This document shows, one piece after another, positions 1-6,487 of a stretch of 9,081 nt of DNA. Position numbers and translations under genes: made by a program. Within the stretch, counting starts at the first letter, position 1. Every line of letters starts with the position of its first letter. The DNA lies in contig JAFZXD010000301.1 of NCBI GenBank assembly GCA_017616955.1, positions 1 through 9,081 of the forward strand, written 5' to 3'. The notes under the pieces are model-generated. The model was not told where the DNA came from. It searched no databases and was given only the letters and a program-made list of their open reading frames with translations. The DNA comes from Eubacterium sp. (GTDB taxonomy: Bacteria; Bacillota; Clostridia; Lachnospirales; Lachnospiraceae).

Positions 1-24
1 ATATCCTCCATTCGAATTCAGATT

Positions 25-113
25 AAATATTGGGGAAAAAGAAATAGCCCCCTACTATCCCGCAATATATACAAGGGGTGACTATTTGTCAACATTATCA
101 TTCCCCAATATTT
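25..113. repeat. 89-nt imperfect palindrome, possible minus-strand terminator
   Basis: The ends are a perfect 13-bp inverted repeat: AAATATTGGGGAA at 25-37 and its complement at 101-113. An inner imperfect arm pairs AAATAG plus CCCCT (about 42-52) with AGGGG plus CTATTT (about 74-87). Read on the minus strand, the inner stem is followed by CTTTTT, so it could terminate transcription from the methyltransferase gene to its right. The long outer arms are more than a terminator needs, and a small palindromic repeat is the alternative. No transposase or target duplication is visible. Confidence 0.5.
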
Positions 114-210
114 CCTTTTGCTTTTTCTTACTTAAACTCCCAAGAACTATCTGATATGCTTTATCAAGCAAATCTTTTAATATATCATCCAAACATATAG
201 CCGCAAACAT
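82..210 (-). CDS. Doubtful 42-aa ORF, hypothetical
   Basis: An ATG at 210-208 opens 42 codons ending in TAG at 84-82, starting 24 bp downstream of the methyltransferase stop. The peptide is amphipathic and charged, with a DDILKDLLDKAYQ-like helix followed by a lysine-rich stretch (KKKQK). No Shine-Dalgarno sequence is visible before the ATG, and an in-frame TAG lies shortly upstream. The 3' end runs into the palindrome at 25-113. It could be a small protein, the tail of a decayed gene, or chance; I do not recognise it. Chance or decay is more likely than an expressed gene. Confidence 0.2.
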   Translation of the reverse strand: MFAAICLDDILKDLLDKAYQIVLGSLSKKKQKEILGNDNVDK

Positions 211-234
211 TATTGAATAAACTTTAAACGACTA

Positions 235-885
235 TCACCTAACTGCCTTAAGTGTATGAGTCACTCCCCAACTATCCACCTCTTCAACCTGTGTAAATCC
301 TGCTGAAAGAAGCGCTTCTTTTTCATGTTCGACTGTCAATGGAGTATCATAATGATAGAATATATCATCTGATACATTCTGCTCTTTTCTTATCCTAAAC
401 AACTCCTGTTGAAAATCATTCTCTTGTTCATCTGACTCTGAGAAATAATCTGTAAGAATAAAATATCCTCCGGGTTTAAGAGCATTTCTAAGTTTCGTAT
501 AAAGCGATATCTTTTCTTCTTTGGTAAAATGATGCAGAGATTCAACAGATACAGCCGCATCAAACAACTCTTCTCTAAAGGGGACATCAAAATATGATCC
601 ACAAATAGTAATAATGTTTTTATCCGGAAACTTCTCCTTAAGCGATTCCAGCATAACTTCAGTCAGGTCAATCCCGGTGACATCGGCCTGCGGATTTACA
701 GAAAAATATTCTTCAAGTTCAAGGCCTGTTCCACAACCAAGGTCCAATACTTTAGCATTCTTCTCCGTAGGCAAAAGCGATGCTGTGAATTTATAAAACG
801 ACGTCGCACCTTCAATAGTGCTTTTCATATGTTCATCATATCCATCAACACGAGCAGTAAAAAAACCATCCATCTTTTCTAGCAT
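235..885 (-). CDS. Class I SAM-dependent methyltransferase
   Basis: A 216-aa cytoplasmic protein with the Rossmann-fold methyltransferase signature. Motif I (VLDLGCGTG) is at residues 46-54. The acidic residue expected to bind the SAM ribose is in GIDLT (D73), and an FDAAVSVESLHHF segment follows around 108-120. A KPGGYFILTDY strand near 137 matches the fold's post-motif region. The N-terminal block (MDGFFTARVDGYDEHM) is typical of a common Firmicutes group of small methyltransferases of unknown substrate, so no specific reaction is assigned. The ATG at 885 is preceded by AGGAG at a rather long spacing of about 10 nt. A perfect TATAAT lies at 963-958 on the minus strand, but I see no good -35 for it. 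The gene appears monocistronic, separated from the anti-sigma gene by a terminator. Confidence 0.88.
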   Translation of the reverse strand: MLEKMDGFFTARVDGYDEHMKSTIEGATSFYKFTASLLPTEKNAKVLDLGCGTGLELEEYFSVNPQADVTGIDLTEVMLESLKEKFPDKNIITICGSYFDVPFREELFDAAVSVESLHHFTKEEKISLYTKLRNALKPGGYFILTDYFSESDEQENDFQQELFRIRKEQNVSDDIFYHYDTPLTVEHEKEALLSAGFTQVEEVDSWGVTHTLKAVR

Positions 886-988
886 TTATATTAATCTCCT
901 AGTTATATTTATCTGCAACATAATATGAATTAACTAAGTTTAACTACATTGAAAATAATTATAACATAAAACAAAGCCCTTGAACGAA

Positions 989-1056
989 CTAAAAAGAGCC
1001 CGCCGTGGGTAGACGAGCTCTTTTCTCCATGGTTGCCTTGCAACCATGCATTCCTT
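989..1056 (-). repeat. Two-hairpin repeat element, copy 1
   Basis: In minus-strand order, a perfect 9-bp hairpin (arms at 1048-1040 and 1036-1028, CATGGTTGC paired with GCAACCATG, three-base loop) is followed by a 13-bp hairpin at 1024-992. A closely similar arrangement recurs at 6415-6482, far from this operon. In the longer hairpin, wobble pairs form as G-U only in the minus-strand RNA; on the plus strand they would be A-C mismatches. The conserved loop reads TACCC. This favours a minus-strand transcript as the functional form. Confidence 0.7.
991..1024 (-). terminator. Intrinsic terminator of the sigma/anti-sigma operon
   Basis: The minus-strand stem AAAAGAGCTCGTC pairs with GGCGGGCTCTTTT (including two G-U pairs) around a seven-base loop, and the T tract runs to 991. 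It lies 55 bp after the anti-sigma stop codon, the expected place for the operon's terminator. It also forms the distal half of the repeated two-hairpin element. Confidence 0.75.
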
Positions 1057-1059
1057 GCC

Positions 1060-1078
1060 ACTGTTCTAATATATCATA
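1060..1078. repeat. 19-nt dispersed repeat, copy 1
   Basis: The plus-strand sequence ACTGTTCTAATATATCATA directly abuts the anti-sigma stop codon. It recurs with one mismatch at 6368-6386, also near a two-hairpin element but on the opposite side of it. The two copies imply a larger composite repeat rather than chance AT-rich similarity. Confidence 0.55.
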
Positions 1079-2215
1079 TCAATCAACGTTAATCAGTTTT
1101 TTACCCATGATACTGTTCACTTCATTTGTAGAGATAAGCCAATGAACTACTACACGATCATCGCCGTAATATAACTCATAAGCTACCCAGGCACATTCTG
1201 TCGGTTCTCCGTCTACATTTGAAGTTCCACCATACTCTATACGGTCCGGCTCACCCAGTCCGAAATTATCTTTAACAAACTTCTTTACAGTCTCTTCTCC
1301 CTGAGGAAGATACTCCTGAGCCTCTTCCCATGTATAATCTTCGCAGCTTGCAAAAACATCCATCCCATATCTGTTAATTATAAATCTACCATCTGATTTC
1401 TTCGGGATTGTTATCTGGTAAGTTTTAGCATTGGGCGCATCAGATTCACTCCAGCTTATTTCATATCCATCCAAGCTCTCATCATATCCTTCAGTCTCAG
1501 ACCAATCCATCTCATCGGCATAAAAGCTCCAGGAATCATTCACCTCTTCACCATAGATTTTCTGTATCAGGTCTTTTGTATCCTGCTTTAGAGTTTTTTC
1601 ATCTTTAGCAGATACCTCAACGGTTTTTACTTCATTCTCTTCACTAGTCTGTTCAGTATCAGCCTGCTCAGTATTTTCCTCCATTGTATATAAATATTTA
1701 GCCTCATGATCAATATACTGAAGAAGCTGTTCATCTGTCATCTCCCCTTCCGGAAGATGAATCATATTATCCTCTTCAACATATGCAAGCATATCTGGCT
1801 TAAGCTCACTAAGCTTCTCGAGGAATAACATATTCTCCTTCGGGAATACACCATCCTTATAATAAGATTTTTGAAGCTCGGCCAGTCTTTCCTTTTCTGA
1901 CCCGGTTAAGCTTCTGGTCATGGACTCATCAACTGCATTATAGATATCATTTCCCAGCTCCTCAGCGTATTCCTGTTTTTCTTCCTGAGGCATATCATTT
2001 ACACGGTTCTTATAGCTTATATATGCTGCGCTGGCACTTCCTCCACCTATAGCCAGCACACCTATAACACATAATGCTGTCAGTGCTGTTGAATATCTAA
2101 ATCTGGTATCTTTAGATCTCTTTCCACTCTTCACATCCTGAATAAGACTTTCTCTCATCTCATCAGATATCTCTATATTACTAATAAGATTTTTATCTAT
2201 ATTATGTTCTCTCAT
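1079..2215 (-). CDS. Membrane anti-sigma factor-like protein
   Basis: A 378-aa protein with a cytoplasmic N-terminus (about 1-42), one transmembrane helix (about 44-66, ALTALCVIGVLAIGGG region) and a large extracytoplasmic part. The outside portion has a charged helical region (about 75-180), a Glu/Thr-rich linker (about 178-200) and a C-terminal domain rich in aromatic and acidic residues. Its start overlaps the sigma gene by 14 bp, with GGAG 9 nt upstream, so the two are probably translationally coupled. This order and topology fit a regulator that holds the sigma factor at the membrane and senses an external signal. I see no zinc-binding HxxxCxxC motif of classical ZAS anti-sigmas. The role is inferred mainly from position and topology; the signal sensed is unknown. 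Confidence 0.75.
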   Translation of the reverse strand: MREHNIDKNLISNIEISDEMRESLIQDVKSGKRSKDTRFRYSTALTALCVIGVLAIGGGSASAAYISYKNRVNDMPQEEKQEYAEELGNDIYNAVDESMTRSLTGSEKERLAELQKSYYKDGVFPKENMLFLEKLSELKPDMLAYVEEDNMIHLPEGEMTDEQLLQYIDHEAKYLYTMEENTEQADTEQTSEENEVKTVEVSAKDEKTLKQDTKDLIQKIYGEEVNDSWSFYADEMDWSETEGYDESLDGYEISWSESDAPNAKTYQITIPKKSDGRFIINRYGMDVFASCEDYTWEEAQEYLPQGEETVKKFVKDNFGLGEPDRIEYGGTSNVDGEPTECAWVAYELYYGDDRVVVHWLISTNEVNSIMGKKLINVD

Positions 2216-2717
2216 AAACTAATTCTCCTTCTACACTTGTAAGCATTCTTAGTTCTTTTCTGGCTCTTTCTAGTCTCTTCTTTACAGCAGACTCGGAAAT
2301 ATTCAGAATTTGAGATATTTCCTTTATATTGTAGCCTTCAATGTAGTAAAGGATAACTACTGACTTTAGTTTATACTTCAGATTCCATATCTGACTCAAA
2401 AGTTCGATTGAAGATGTATCCATCCCGTCTGTAACACTTATGCTTTCCTCCACCTCATCAAGAGGGACTGCTGCATGTCTTTTGTGAAATCTCAGGAATT
2501 CCCTACACTTATTCTGAGATACTTTTATCAACCAGGCTTTTTTATGCTCCTCAGACTTAAAATCAGGTGCTTTCGTCATATACTTTATAAATGTCTCCTG
2601 CAATACATCCTTAATATCATTTTCATCTTTAAGGATCAGAAAACAGATTTTATACAAAGTGTCACTATATTTATTTATAGTCTGTTCTAAGTCTGCATCT
2701 GTGACTTTTCTGTTCAT
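2202..2717 (-). CDS. ECF-type sigma-70 family RNA polymerase sigma factor
   Basis: A 171-aa sigma factor with only regions 2 and 4, as in extracytoplasmic-function sigmas. Region 2 spans roughly residues 10-75, with the core-binding DVLQETF block and AWLIKVSQNKCREFLR. Region 4 spans roughly 105-158 (SVVILYYIEGYNIKEISQILNISESAVKKRLERAR), a clear helix-turn-helix for -35 recognition. I place the start at the ATG at 2717 because AAGGAG lies 6 nt upstream. A GTG at 2732 is in frame, but using it would place the Shine-Dalgarno inside the gene. The protein is co-transcribed with the overlapping membrane anti-sigma and diverges from argG. Its regulon cannot be read from this window, apart from a likely autoregulated promoter. 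Confidence 0.9.
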   Translation of the reverse strand: MNRKVTDADLEQTINKYSDTLYKICFLILKDENDIKDVLQETFIKYMTKAPDFKSEEHKKAWLIKVSQNKCREFLRFHKRHAAVPLDEVEESISVTDGMDTSSIELLSQIWNLKYKLKSVVILYYIEGYNIKEISQILNISESAVKKRLERARKELRMLTSVEGELVYERT

Positions 2718-2723
2718 ATTAGT

Positions 2724-2729
2724 CTCCTT
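2724..2729 (-). promoter_or_regulatory. Ribosome binding site fixing the sigma factor start
   Basis: AAGGAG on the minus strand sits 6 nt before the ATG at 2717. The upstream in-frame GTG (2732-2730) overlaps this site, so the shorter start is preferred. Confidence 0.75.
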
Positions 2730-2770
2730 CACTTTTTTAGGTGCGTCGTTCTTCGCCCCTTCACCTTATA

Positions 2771-2810
2771 TATGACTGAGCATCGTAAATGGTGACAAAA
2801 ATAAAGTCAA
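2771..2810 (-). promoter_or_regulatory. Candidate promoters of the sigma/anti-sigma operon
   Basis: Two overlapping candidates are visible on the minus strand. A housekeeping-type promoter has TTGACT (2810-2805), a 17-bp spacer and TACGAT (2787-2782). An ECF-like candidate has TGTCACC (2797-2791), 14 bp, then GTCATA (2776-2771). The second resembles bipartite ECF promoters and would allow autoregulation, but the match is my reading and not a computed motif. Confidence 0.45.
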
Positions 2811-2951
2811 TCTTCTAATTTTATAATATATATTATTTTTCAAATTAATCAAAGAATGCTTTTCTTTTTGCCCAATATAAGTTATTATGGTGTGTATCGT
2901 TTTTATAACCTATAAAAATAATATATTTTTAAAGAAAAGAGGTCAGTAAAC

Positions 2952-4175
2952 ATGGATAAAGTTGTTTTAGCCTATTCAGGCGGACTTGATACAACTGCGG
3001 TAATTCCGTGGTTAAAAGAAACATATGGTTATGAGGTTATCTGCTGCTGTATAGACTGTGGTCAGGGTGAAGAGCTTGATGGTCTTGAAGAGCGTGCACG
3101 TCTCTCAGGAGCTGCTAAGCTTTATATTGAAGACGTTGTTGATGATCTCTGTGAGAATTATATCATGCCATGTGTTCAGGCCGGTGCTGTATATGAGCAT
3201 AAGTATCTCATGGGTACTGCTATGGCAAGACCTACTATCGCTGCTAAACTTGTTGAGATTGCTCGTAAGGAAGATGCAGTCGCTATATGTCACGGTGCTA
3301 CCGGTAAGGGAAATGATCAGATAAGATTCGAGCTTGGTATCAAGGCTCTTGCTCCTGATATTAAGGTTATTGCTCCATGGAGAGATGACAGATGGCAGAT
3401 GGATTCACGTCAGGCCGAAATAGATTATTGCAAGGCTCATGGTATTGATCTTCCTTTTGGAACAGATCAGTCATACAGCCGTGACAGAAATATATGGCAT
3501 ATCAGCCACGAAGGACTTGAACTTGAAGATCCTGCACAGGCTCCTAATTACGATCATATGCTTGTTCTTGGAGTAACTCCTGAAAAAGCACCTGATGAAG
3601 ATGTTGAACTTACAATATCATTTGAAAAAGGTATGCCTGTATCTCTTAACGGTAAGAAAATGAAGGTTTCTGATATCATCCGCGAACTTAATACAATCGG
3701 TGGAAAGTACGGTGTCGGAATCGTTGATATCGTTGAGAACAGAGTTGTTGGTATGAAGAGCCGTGGAGTATATGAGACTCCTGGTGGAACAATTCTTATG
3801 GAAGCTCATCAGCAGCTTGAAGAGCTTGTTCTTGACCGTGACACTATCGCGCTTAAGAAGGATCTCGGAAGCAAACTTGCAAGCATAGTATATGAAGGAA
3901 AATGGTTTACTCCTGTTCGCGAGGCTATCTCAGCTTTCGTTGATGTAACTCAGCAGTATGTAACAGGTGAAGTTAAACTTCGTCTTTACAAAGGTAATAT
4001 CATCAAAGCAGGTACAACTTCCCCATATTCACTTTACAGCGAATCACTTGCATCATTTACAACAGGTGACATGTATGATCATCATGATGCAGAAGGCTTC
4101 ATCACACTTTGGGGACTTCCACTTAAGGTTCGTGCAATGAAGATGAATGAACTTAAGAAAGAGAACAAGAAGTAA
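2952..4175 (+). CDS. argG: Argininosuccinate synthase
   Basis: A full-length 407-aa enzyme that joins citrulline and aspartate using ATP (releasing AMP and PPi) to make argininosuccinate, the penultimate step of arginine synthesis, in the cytoplasm. The N-terminal AYSGGLDTT (residues 7-15) is the PP-loop ATP-binding motif. The family blocks ATGKGNDQIRFELG (about 115-128), FGTDQSYSRDRNIWHISHEG and the C-terminal KAGTTSPYSLYSESLASF region are all present, with no truncation. AGAGG lies about 9 nt before the ATG. It is a single-gene unit here: no argH follows, and a strong hairpin terminator comes directly after. The upstream region (about 2811-2951) is very AT-rich. I found no convincing sigma-A promoter and no clear ArgR box. 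Confidence 0.97.
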   Translation: MDKVVLAYSGGLDTTAVIPWLKETYGYEVICCCIDCGQGEELDGLEERARLSGAAKLYIEDVVDDLCENYIMPCVQAGAVYEHKYLMGTAMARPTIAAKLVEIARKEDAVAICHGATGKGNDQIRFELGIKALAPDIKVIAPWRDDRWQMDSRQAEIDYCKAHGIDLPFGTDQSYSRDRNIWHISHEGLELEDPAQAPNYDHMLVLGVTPEKAPDEDVELTISFEKGMPVSLNGKKMKVSDIIRELNTIGGKYGVGIVDIVENRVVGMKSRGVYETPGGTILMEAHQQLEELVLDRDTIALKKDLGSKLASIVYEGKWFTPVREAISAFVDVTQQYVTGEVKLRLYKGNIIKAGTTSPYSLYSESLASFTTGDMYDHHDAEGFITLWGLPLKVRAMKMNELKKENKK

Positions 4176-4187
4176 TTAGACAAAAAC

Positions 4188-4222
4188 ATGCCCACTGACA
4201 AAATAGCCAGTGGGCATAATTT
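4188..4222. terminator. Bidirectional terminator between argG and the AAA ATPase gene
   Basis: A perfect 10-bp stem (ATGCCCACTG at 4188-4197, CAGTGGGCAT at 4208-4217) with a 10-nt loop is followed by AATTTTT on plus and by GTTTTTGT on minus. It lies between the convergent stop codons and can serve both genes. Confidence 0.9.
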
Positions 4223-4232
4223 TTATATTTTA

Positions 4233-5711
4233 TCACAGATCACGGATCATTTTTGCATCGTAGGTAACTGAATCCAGTTTTTCTACTTCAATTCGGTATA
4301 ATGCATTTGCAGCTATATGCTCAGCTGCCTGTTCTATATCTCTTATACCTGATGTATTCTTAAATATATCCATTACCGCATCTAATGCTTCCTCTGTTAT
4401 TACGATTTCCTCACTTCTCAATCCAATTCTCTTTAATACCTTTGGCATGGCAAAGCGTGTAAATATCACTCGTTTCTCCTCCGGTGTGTAATCCGGAAGT
4501 TCTATAACTGCAAATCTTGACATAAGCGGTGCACTTATATCAGCTTTGTTATTTGCTGTTGCTATCGGATAAACCCCCGTAGTCGGTATATTACATTCAA
4601 CGTAGTTGTCTGTAAATCCGAGGTTATCAAGCAGTGTCAGAAGAACATCCGCAGGATTCCCATTTCCTTTACCTGATGAAGCTTTATCCAACTCGTTTAT
4701 GATAAATACAAGATTTGAGCTTTCAGCATTTGCAAATGCTTCCATGATAAGTCCCGGTTTTGCATTTGCATATATACGTGAACTACCCGTCAGCTGCTCC
4801 GGATCATTTATTGAACTCATCTCAAGGGTTGTCCATGACATTTTCAGAATTCTTGCTACTGCATATGCAATCTGTGACTTACCGGTTCCTGCAGGACCAA
4901 TCAGGAGTATTCCGTATGCCGGTAATGTATGGGTACGATTTATCTGGATTATAGTTTCGATTATTCGCTGCTTTACGCTTTCCAGTCCATATAGTTCTTC
5001 ATCGAGGATTCTTCTTGCCTCCACCGGATCTATAGGTTGAAAATCTGTATTTTTCCACTGAATACTGAGCATGATTGAAAGTGCTCTCTGTGCATGTCTT
5101 CTCTCTTCCGGCGTTACTTCCGAAGACTTCGCAACGGCAAGATTACGTCTTGCCCAGAGTCTTATATTATCCGGAAGGGTACTTCCAGCACACATAAGAT
5201 AATCGGTTATGCTCTGAATACTTGTAAGTCTCATATCATCTGCATCATCTATCTCATCCGGATCGACTGTCTCTTCAGATGGTGCATCACTTTGGAGAAG
5301 TCGGTCAATCATAAACTGGAGAAATCCATTTTCACCGGATAGCTTTGAACCTCTTACTGCCACTCCGGTTTCAAGAATCTTATATACTGAATAACCTCTT
5401 TCGGTAGTCTGACCTGAGAGACGTACCATTATGTGATTCTCACCGAGCCATTTTAGAAGATTCTCAAATCTCGCATCGATTTCAAGGATGTTGTGTGATG
5501 ACTTCTCATCTGTGTCATATATAAAGGCCGATCCTACAGTCGGAGCCTCAAACATACCATTTGAATGATGAACAAGCTTTGAATCGGAATCTTCAAGAAT
5601 CATTATCGGATGCTGAGTACTGGTCGTTCTCTCACTTGAATAAACCAGCTTATAGCTTCTCTCCGCCTTTACAGCTTCTTCCTTCTTTTCATTAAAATCA
5701 AATACAGGCAT
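4233..5711 (-). CDS. Lon-type AAA ATPase lacking a protease domain
   Basis: A 492-aa protein. Residues about 230-480 match the ATPase module of Lon: YGLESVKQRIIE lead-in, Walker A GPAGTGKS (272-279), Walker B region VFIINELDKAS (335-345), sensor-1 ATAN (384-387), a likely arginine finger in LMSRF (R399), the YTPEEKRVIF helix, and sensor-2 in SGIRDIEQ (R457). The chain ends where Lon's S16 peptidase domain would begin, so it should be an ATP-driven remodeller or chaperone rather than a protease. Residues 1-230 are not a Lon N-domain that I recognise and include an acidic stretch (about 142-160, EETVDPDEIDDADD). The usual Walker B Asp is Asn339 (AAC codon); Glu340 is retained. The ATG at 5711 has AGAGGAG about 9 nt upstream. 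It stands alone; its substrate is unknown. Confidence 0.85.
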   Translation of the reverse strand: MPVFDFNEKKEEAVKAERSYKLVYSSERTTSTQHPIMILEDSDSKLVHHSNGMFEAPTVGSAFIYDTDEKSSHNILEIDARFENLLKWLGENHIMVRLSGQTTERGYSVYKILETGVAVRGSKLSGENGFLQFMIDRLLQSDAPSEETVDPDEIDDADDMRLTSIQSITDYLMCAGSTLPDNIRLWARRNLAVAKSSEVTPEERRHAQRALSIMLSIQWKNTDFQPIDPVEARRILDEELYGLESVKQRIIETIIQINRTHTLPAYGILLIGPAGTGKSQIAYAVARILKMSWTTLEMSSINDPEQLTGSSRIYANAKPGLIMEAFANAESSNLVFIINELDKASSGKGNGNPADVLLTLLDNLGFTDNYVECNIPTTGVYPIATANNKADISAPLMSRFAVIELPDYTPEEKRVIFTRFAMPKVLKRIGLRSEEIVITEEALDAVMDIFKNTSGIRDIEQAAEHIAANALYRIEVEKLDSVTYDAKMIRDL

Positions 5712-5762
5712 GTAAATAATCTCCTCTCAAGGTGGTCTGTTTCTAACCAAAATATCTGTATT

Positions 5763-5791
5763 AGTCTACCATACTCTAAACCATTTGTTAA
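5763..5791 (-). promoter_or_regulatory. Candidate promoter of the Lon-like ATPase gene
   Basis: On the minus strand, TTAACA (5791-5786), a 17-bp spacer and TAGACT (5768-5763) give a moderate sigma-A match. It would leave a leader of about 50 nt before the ATG at 5711. The spacing is ideal, but the -10 matches at only four of six positions. Confidence 0.4.
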
Positions 5792-5850
5792 GTCTACTGT
5801 TATGTAAGCCAAGATGAAAAATCCTCTAACACATTTTTCAAAAAACCAAC

Positions 5851-5963
5851 AAAACACTAGCGTTTTATAGGGTTTTATATAGTTTTATTATTTCGTCCTG
5901 TTCCGTCTTATTCCATCATTTGTACACTAAAAAATGCATCGGTTTTCGTAAGTTTTTCGTAAG
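5851..5963. repeat. Tandem 10-bp repeats and paired TTTTCGTAAG boxes
   Basis: Three contiguous decamers, CGTTTTATAG, GGTTTTATAT and AGTTTTATTA (5861-5890), share GTTTTAT in exact 10-bp register. Weaker decamers TTTCGTCCTG, TTCCGTCTTA and TTCCATCATT follow at 5891-5920. TTTTCGTAAG occurs twice, at 5943-5952 and 5954-5963, 11 bp apart. A near-palindrome centred on CTAG (5851-5866) abuts the first repeat. One-turn helical phasing suggests protein binding sites upstream of the ATPase gene. Recombinase arm sites are another possibility. Confidence 0.5.
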
Positions 5964-5998
5964 GGAGTTAGAGAGTCTTAATACGATTATCCTGTAAG

Positions 5999-6331
5999 TT
6001 AATGGTGACATCCACCATTACCACAGCCATGTTCACCATGACCTTCATGCTCATGATGATCACAAGTAGCTTCTCCAATTTCAGCAAGAGTACCTGAAAT
6101 ATAAGACTTAATCACTTCATCAGCATCCCCGGAAGCACCGGCATACACCTTAATACCAGATTCGGCCATAGCCATGATTGCTCCACCGCCTATTCCACCA
6201 CATATCATAACTTCAACACCACGTTCTCTAAGGAATCCTGCAAGTGCACCATAGTTAAAGGCTTCCTGATTATCTAATATAAATTGTTCTCTGTCGCTAT
6301 CCTGTAATGGGATAAGTTTTATACTATTCAT
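5999..6331 (-). CDS. NifX/NifB-like (dinitrogenase Fe-Mo cofactor biosynthesis family) protein, N-terminally short
   Basis: A 110-aa protein carrying the core of the NifX-type family. GALAGFLRERGVEVMICGGIGGGAIMAMAESGI spans about residues 28-60, followed by YAGASGDADEVIKSYISGTL (63-82). The C-terminal tail is a likely metal-binding segment, with Cys90, Cys103, Cys108 and eight His between 92 and 110. Family members of about 120 residues normally begin with a beta strand and an FGxC/H-type segment. Here this is absent, and the first ~27 residues do not match it. An in-frame TAA lies just upstream, so the ORF is not longer; AAAGG about 9 nt before the ATG may serve as the Shine-Dalgarno. No nitrogenase genes are nearby, so an Fe-S or metal-handling role is a family-based guess. 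Confidence 0.75.
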   Translation of the reverse strand: MNSIKLIPLQDSDREQFILDNQEAFNYGALAGFLRERGVEVMICGGIGGGAIMAMAESGIKVYAGASGDADEVIKSYISGTLAEIGEATCDHHEHEGHGEHGCGNGGCHH

Positions 6332-6367
6332 AGCTATATACCTTTAAGATATAATAATTTTCCTGTT

Positions 6368-6386
6368 ACTGCTCTAATATATCATA
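6368..6386. repeat. 19-nt dispersed repeat, copy 2
   Basis: ACTGCTCTAATATATCATA differs by one base from 1060-1078. Here it lies just upstream of the NifX-like gene and to the left of its two-hairpin element, whereas in copy 1 it lies to the right. Confidence 0.55.
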
Positions 6387-6414
6387 ACGATGTAACAAAA
6401 TACAGACTAAGCAT

Positions 6415-6482
6415 AGTAAAAGAGCTCGTCGGGGTAGACACGCTCTTTGCTCCATGGTTGCTTTGCAACCATGCAATCCTTT
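6415..6482 (-). repeat. Two-hairpin repeat element, copy 2
   Basis: It has the same order as the element at 989-1056. The hairpin CATGGTTGC (6453-6461) pairs with GCAACCATG (6465-6473) around TTT. The second hairpin has AAAGAGC (6419-6425) and GCTCTTT (6442-6448) as its outer stem, a four-pair inner stem and the conserved TACCC loop on the minus strand. Changes between copies largely keep pairing (C-G to U-G, U-G to U-A) in the minus-strand RNA. A short T run (TTTT then A) follows the hairpin on minus, so it may also terminate leftward transcription. Confidence 0.7.
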
Positions 6483-6487
6483 CTACG

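Noticed and set aside
2881..2951. ArgR box or clean promoter before argG
   Set aside because: The region is so AT-rich that partial matches such as TATAAAAATAATATA are expected by chance; none has a convincing -35/-10 pair or operator symmetry.
4606..5040. 144-codon plus-strand ORF
   Set aside because: It lies entirely antisense inside the Lon-like ATPase gene, whose reading frame carries all conserved AAA motifs.
5669..5857. 62-codon minus-strand ORF overlapping the ATPase start
   Set aside because: It overlaps the ATPase promoter, ribosome site and start in another frame, and has no family resemblance.
6004..6010. TGTCACC on minus, identical to the ECF-like -35 candidate
   Set aside because: It encodes the last residues (Cys-His-His) of the NifX-like protein and has no matching downstream element or gene start.
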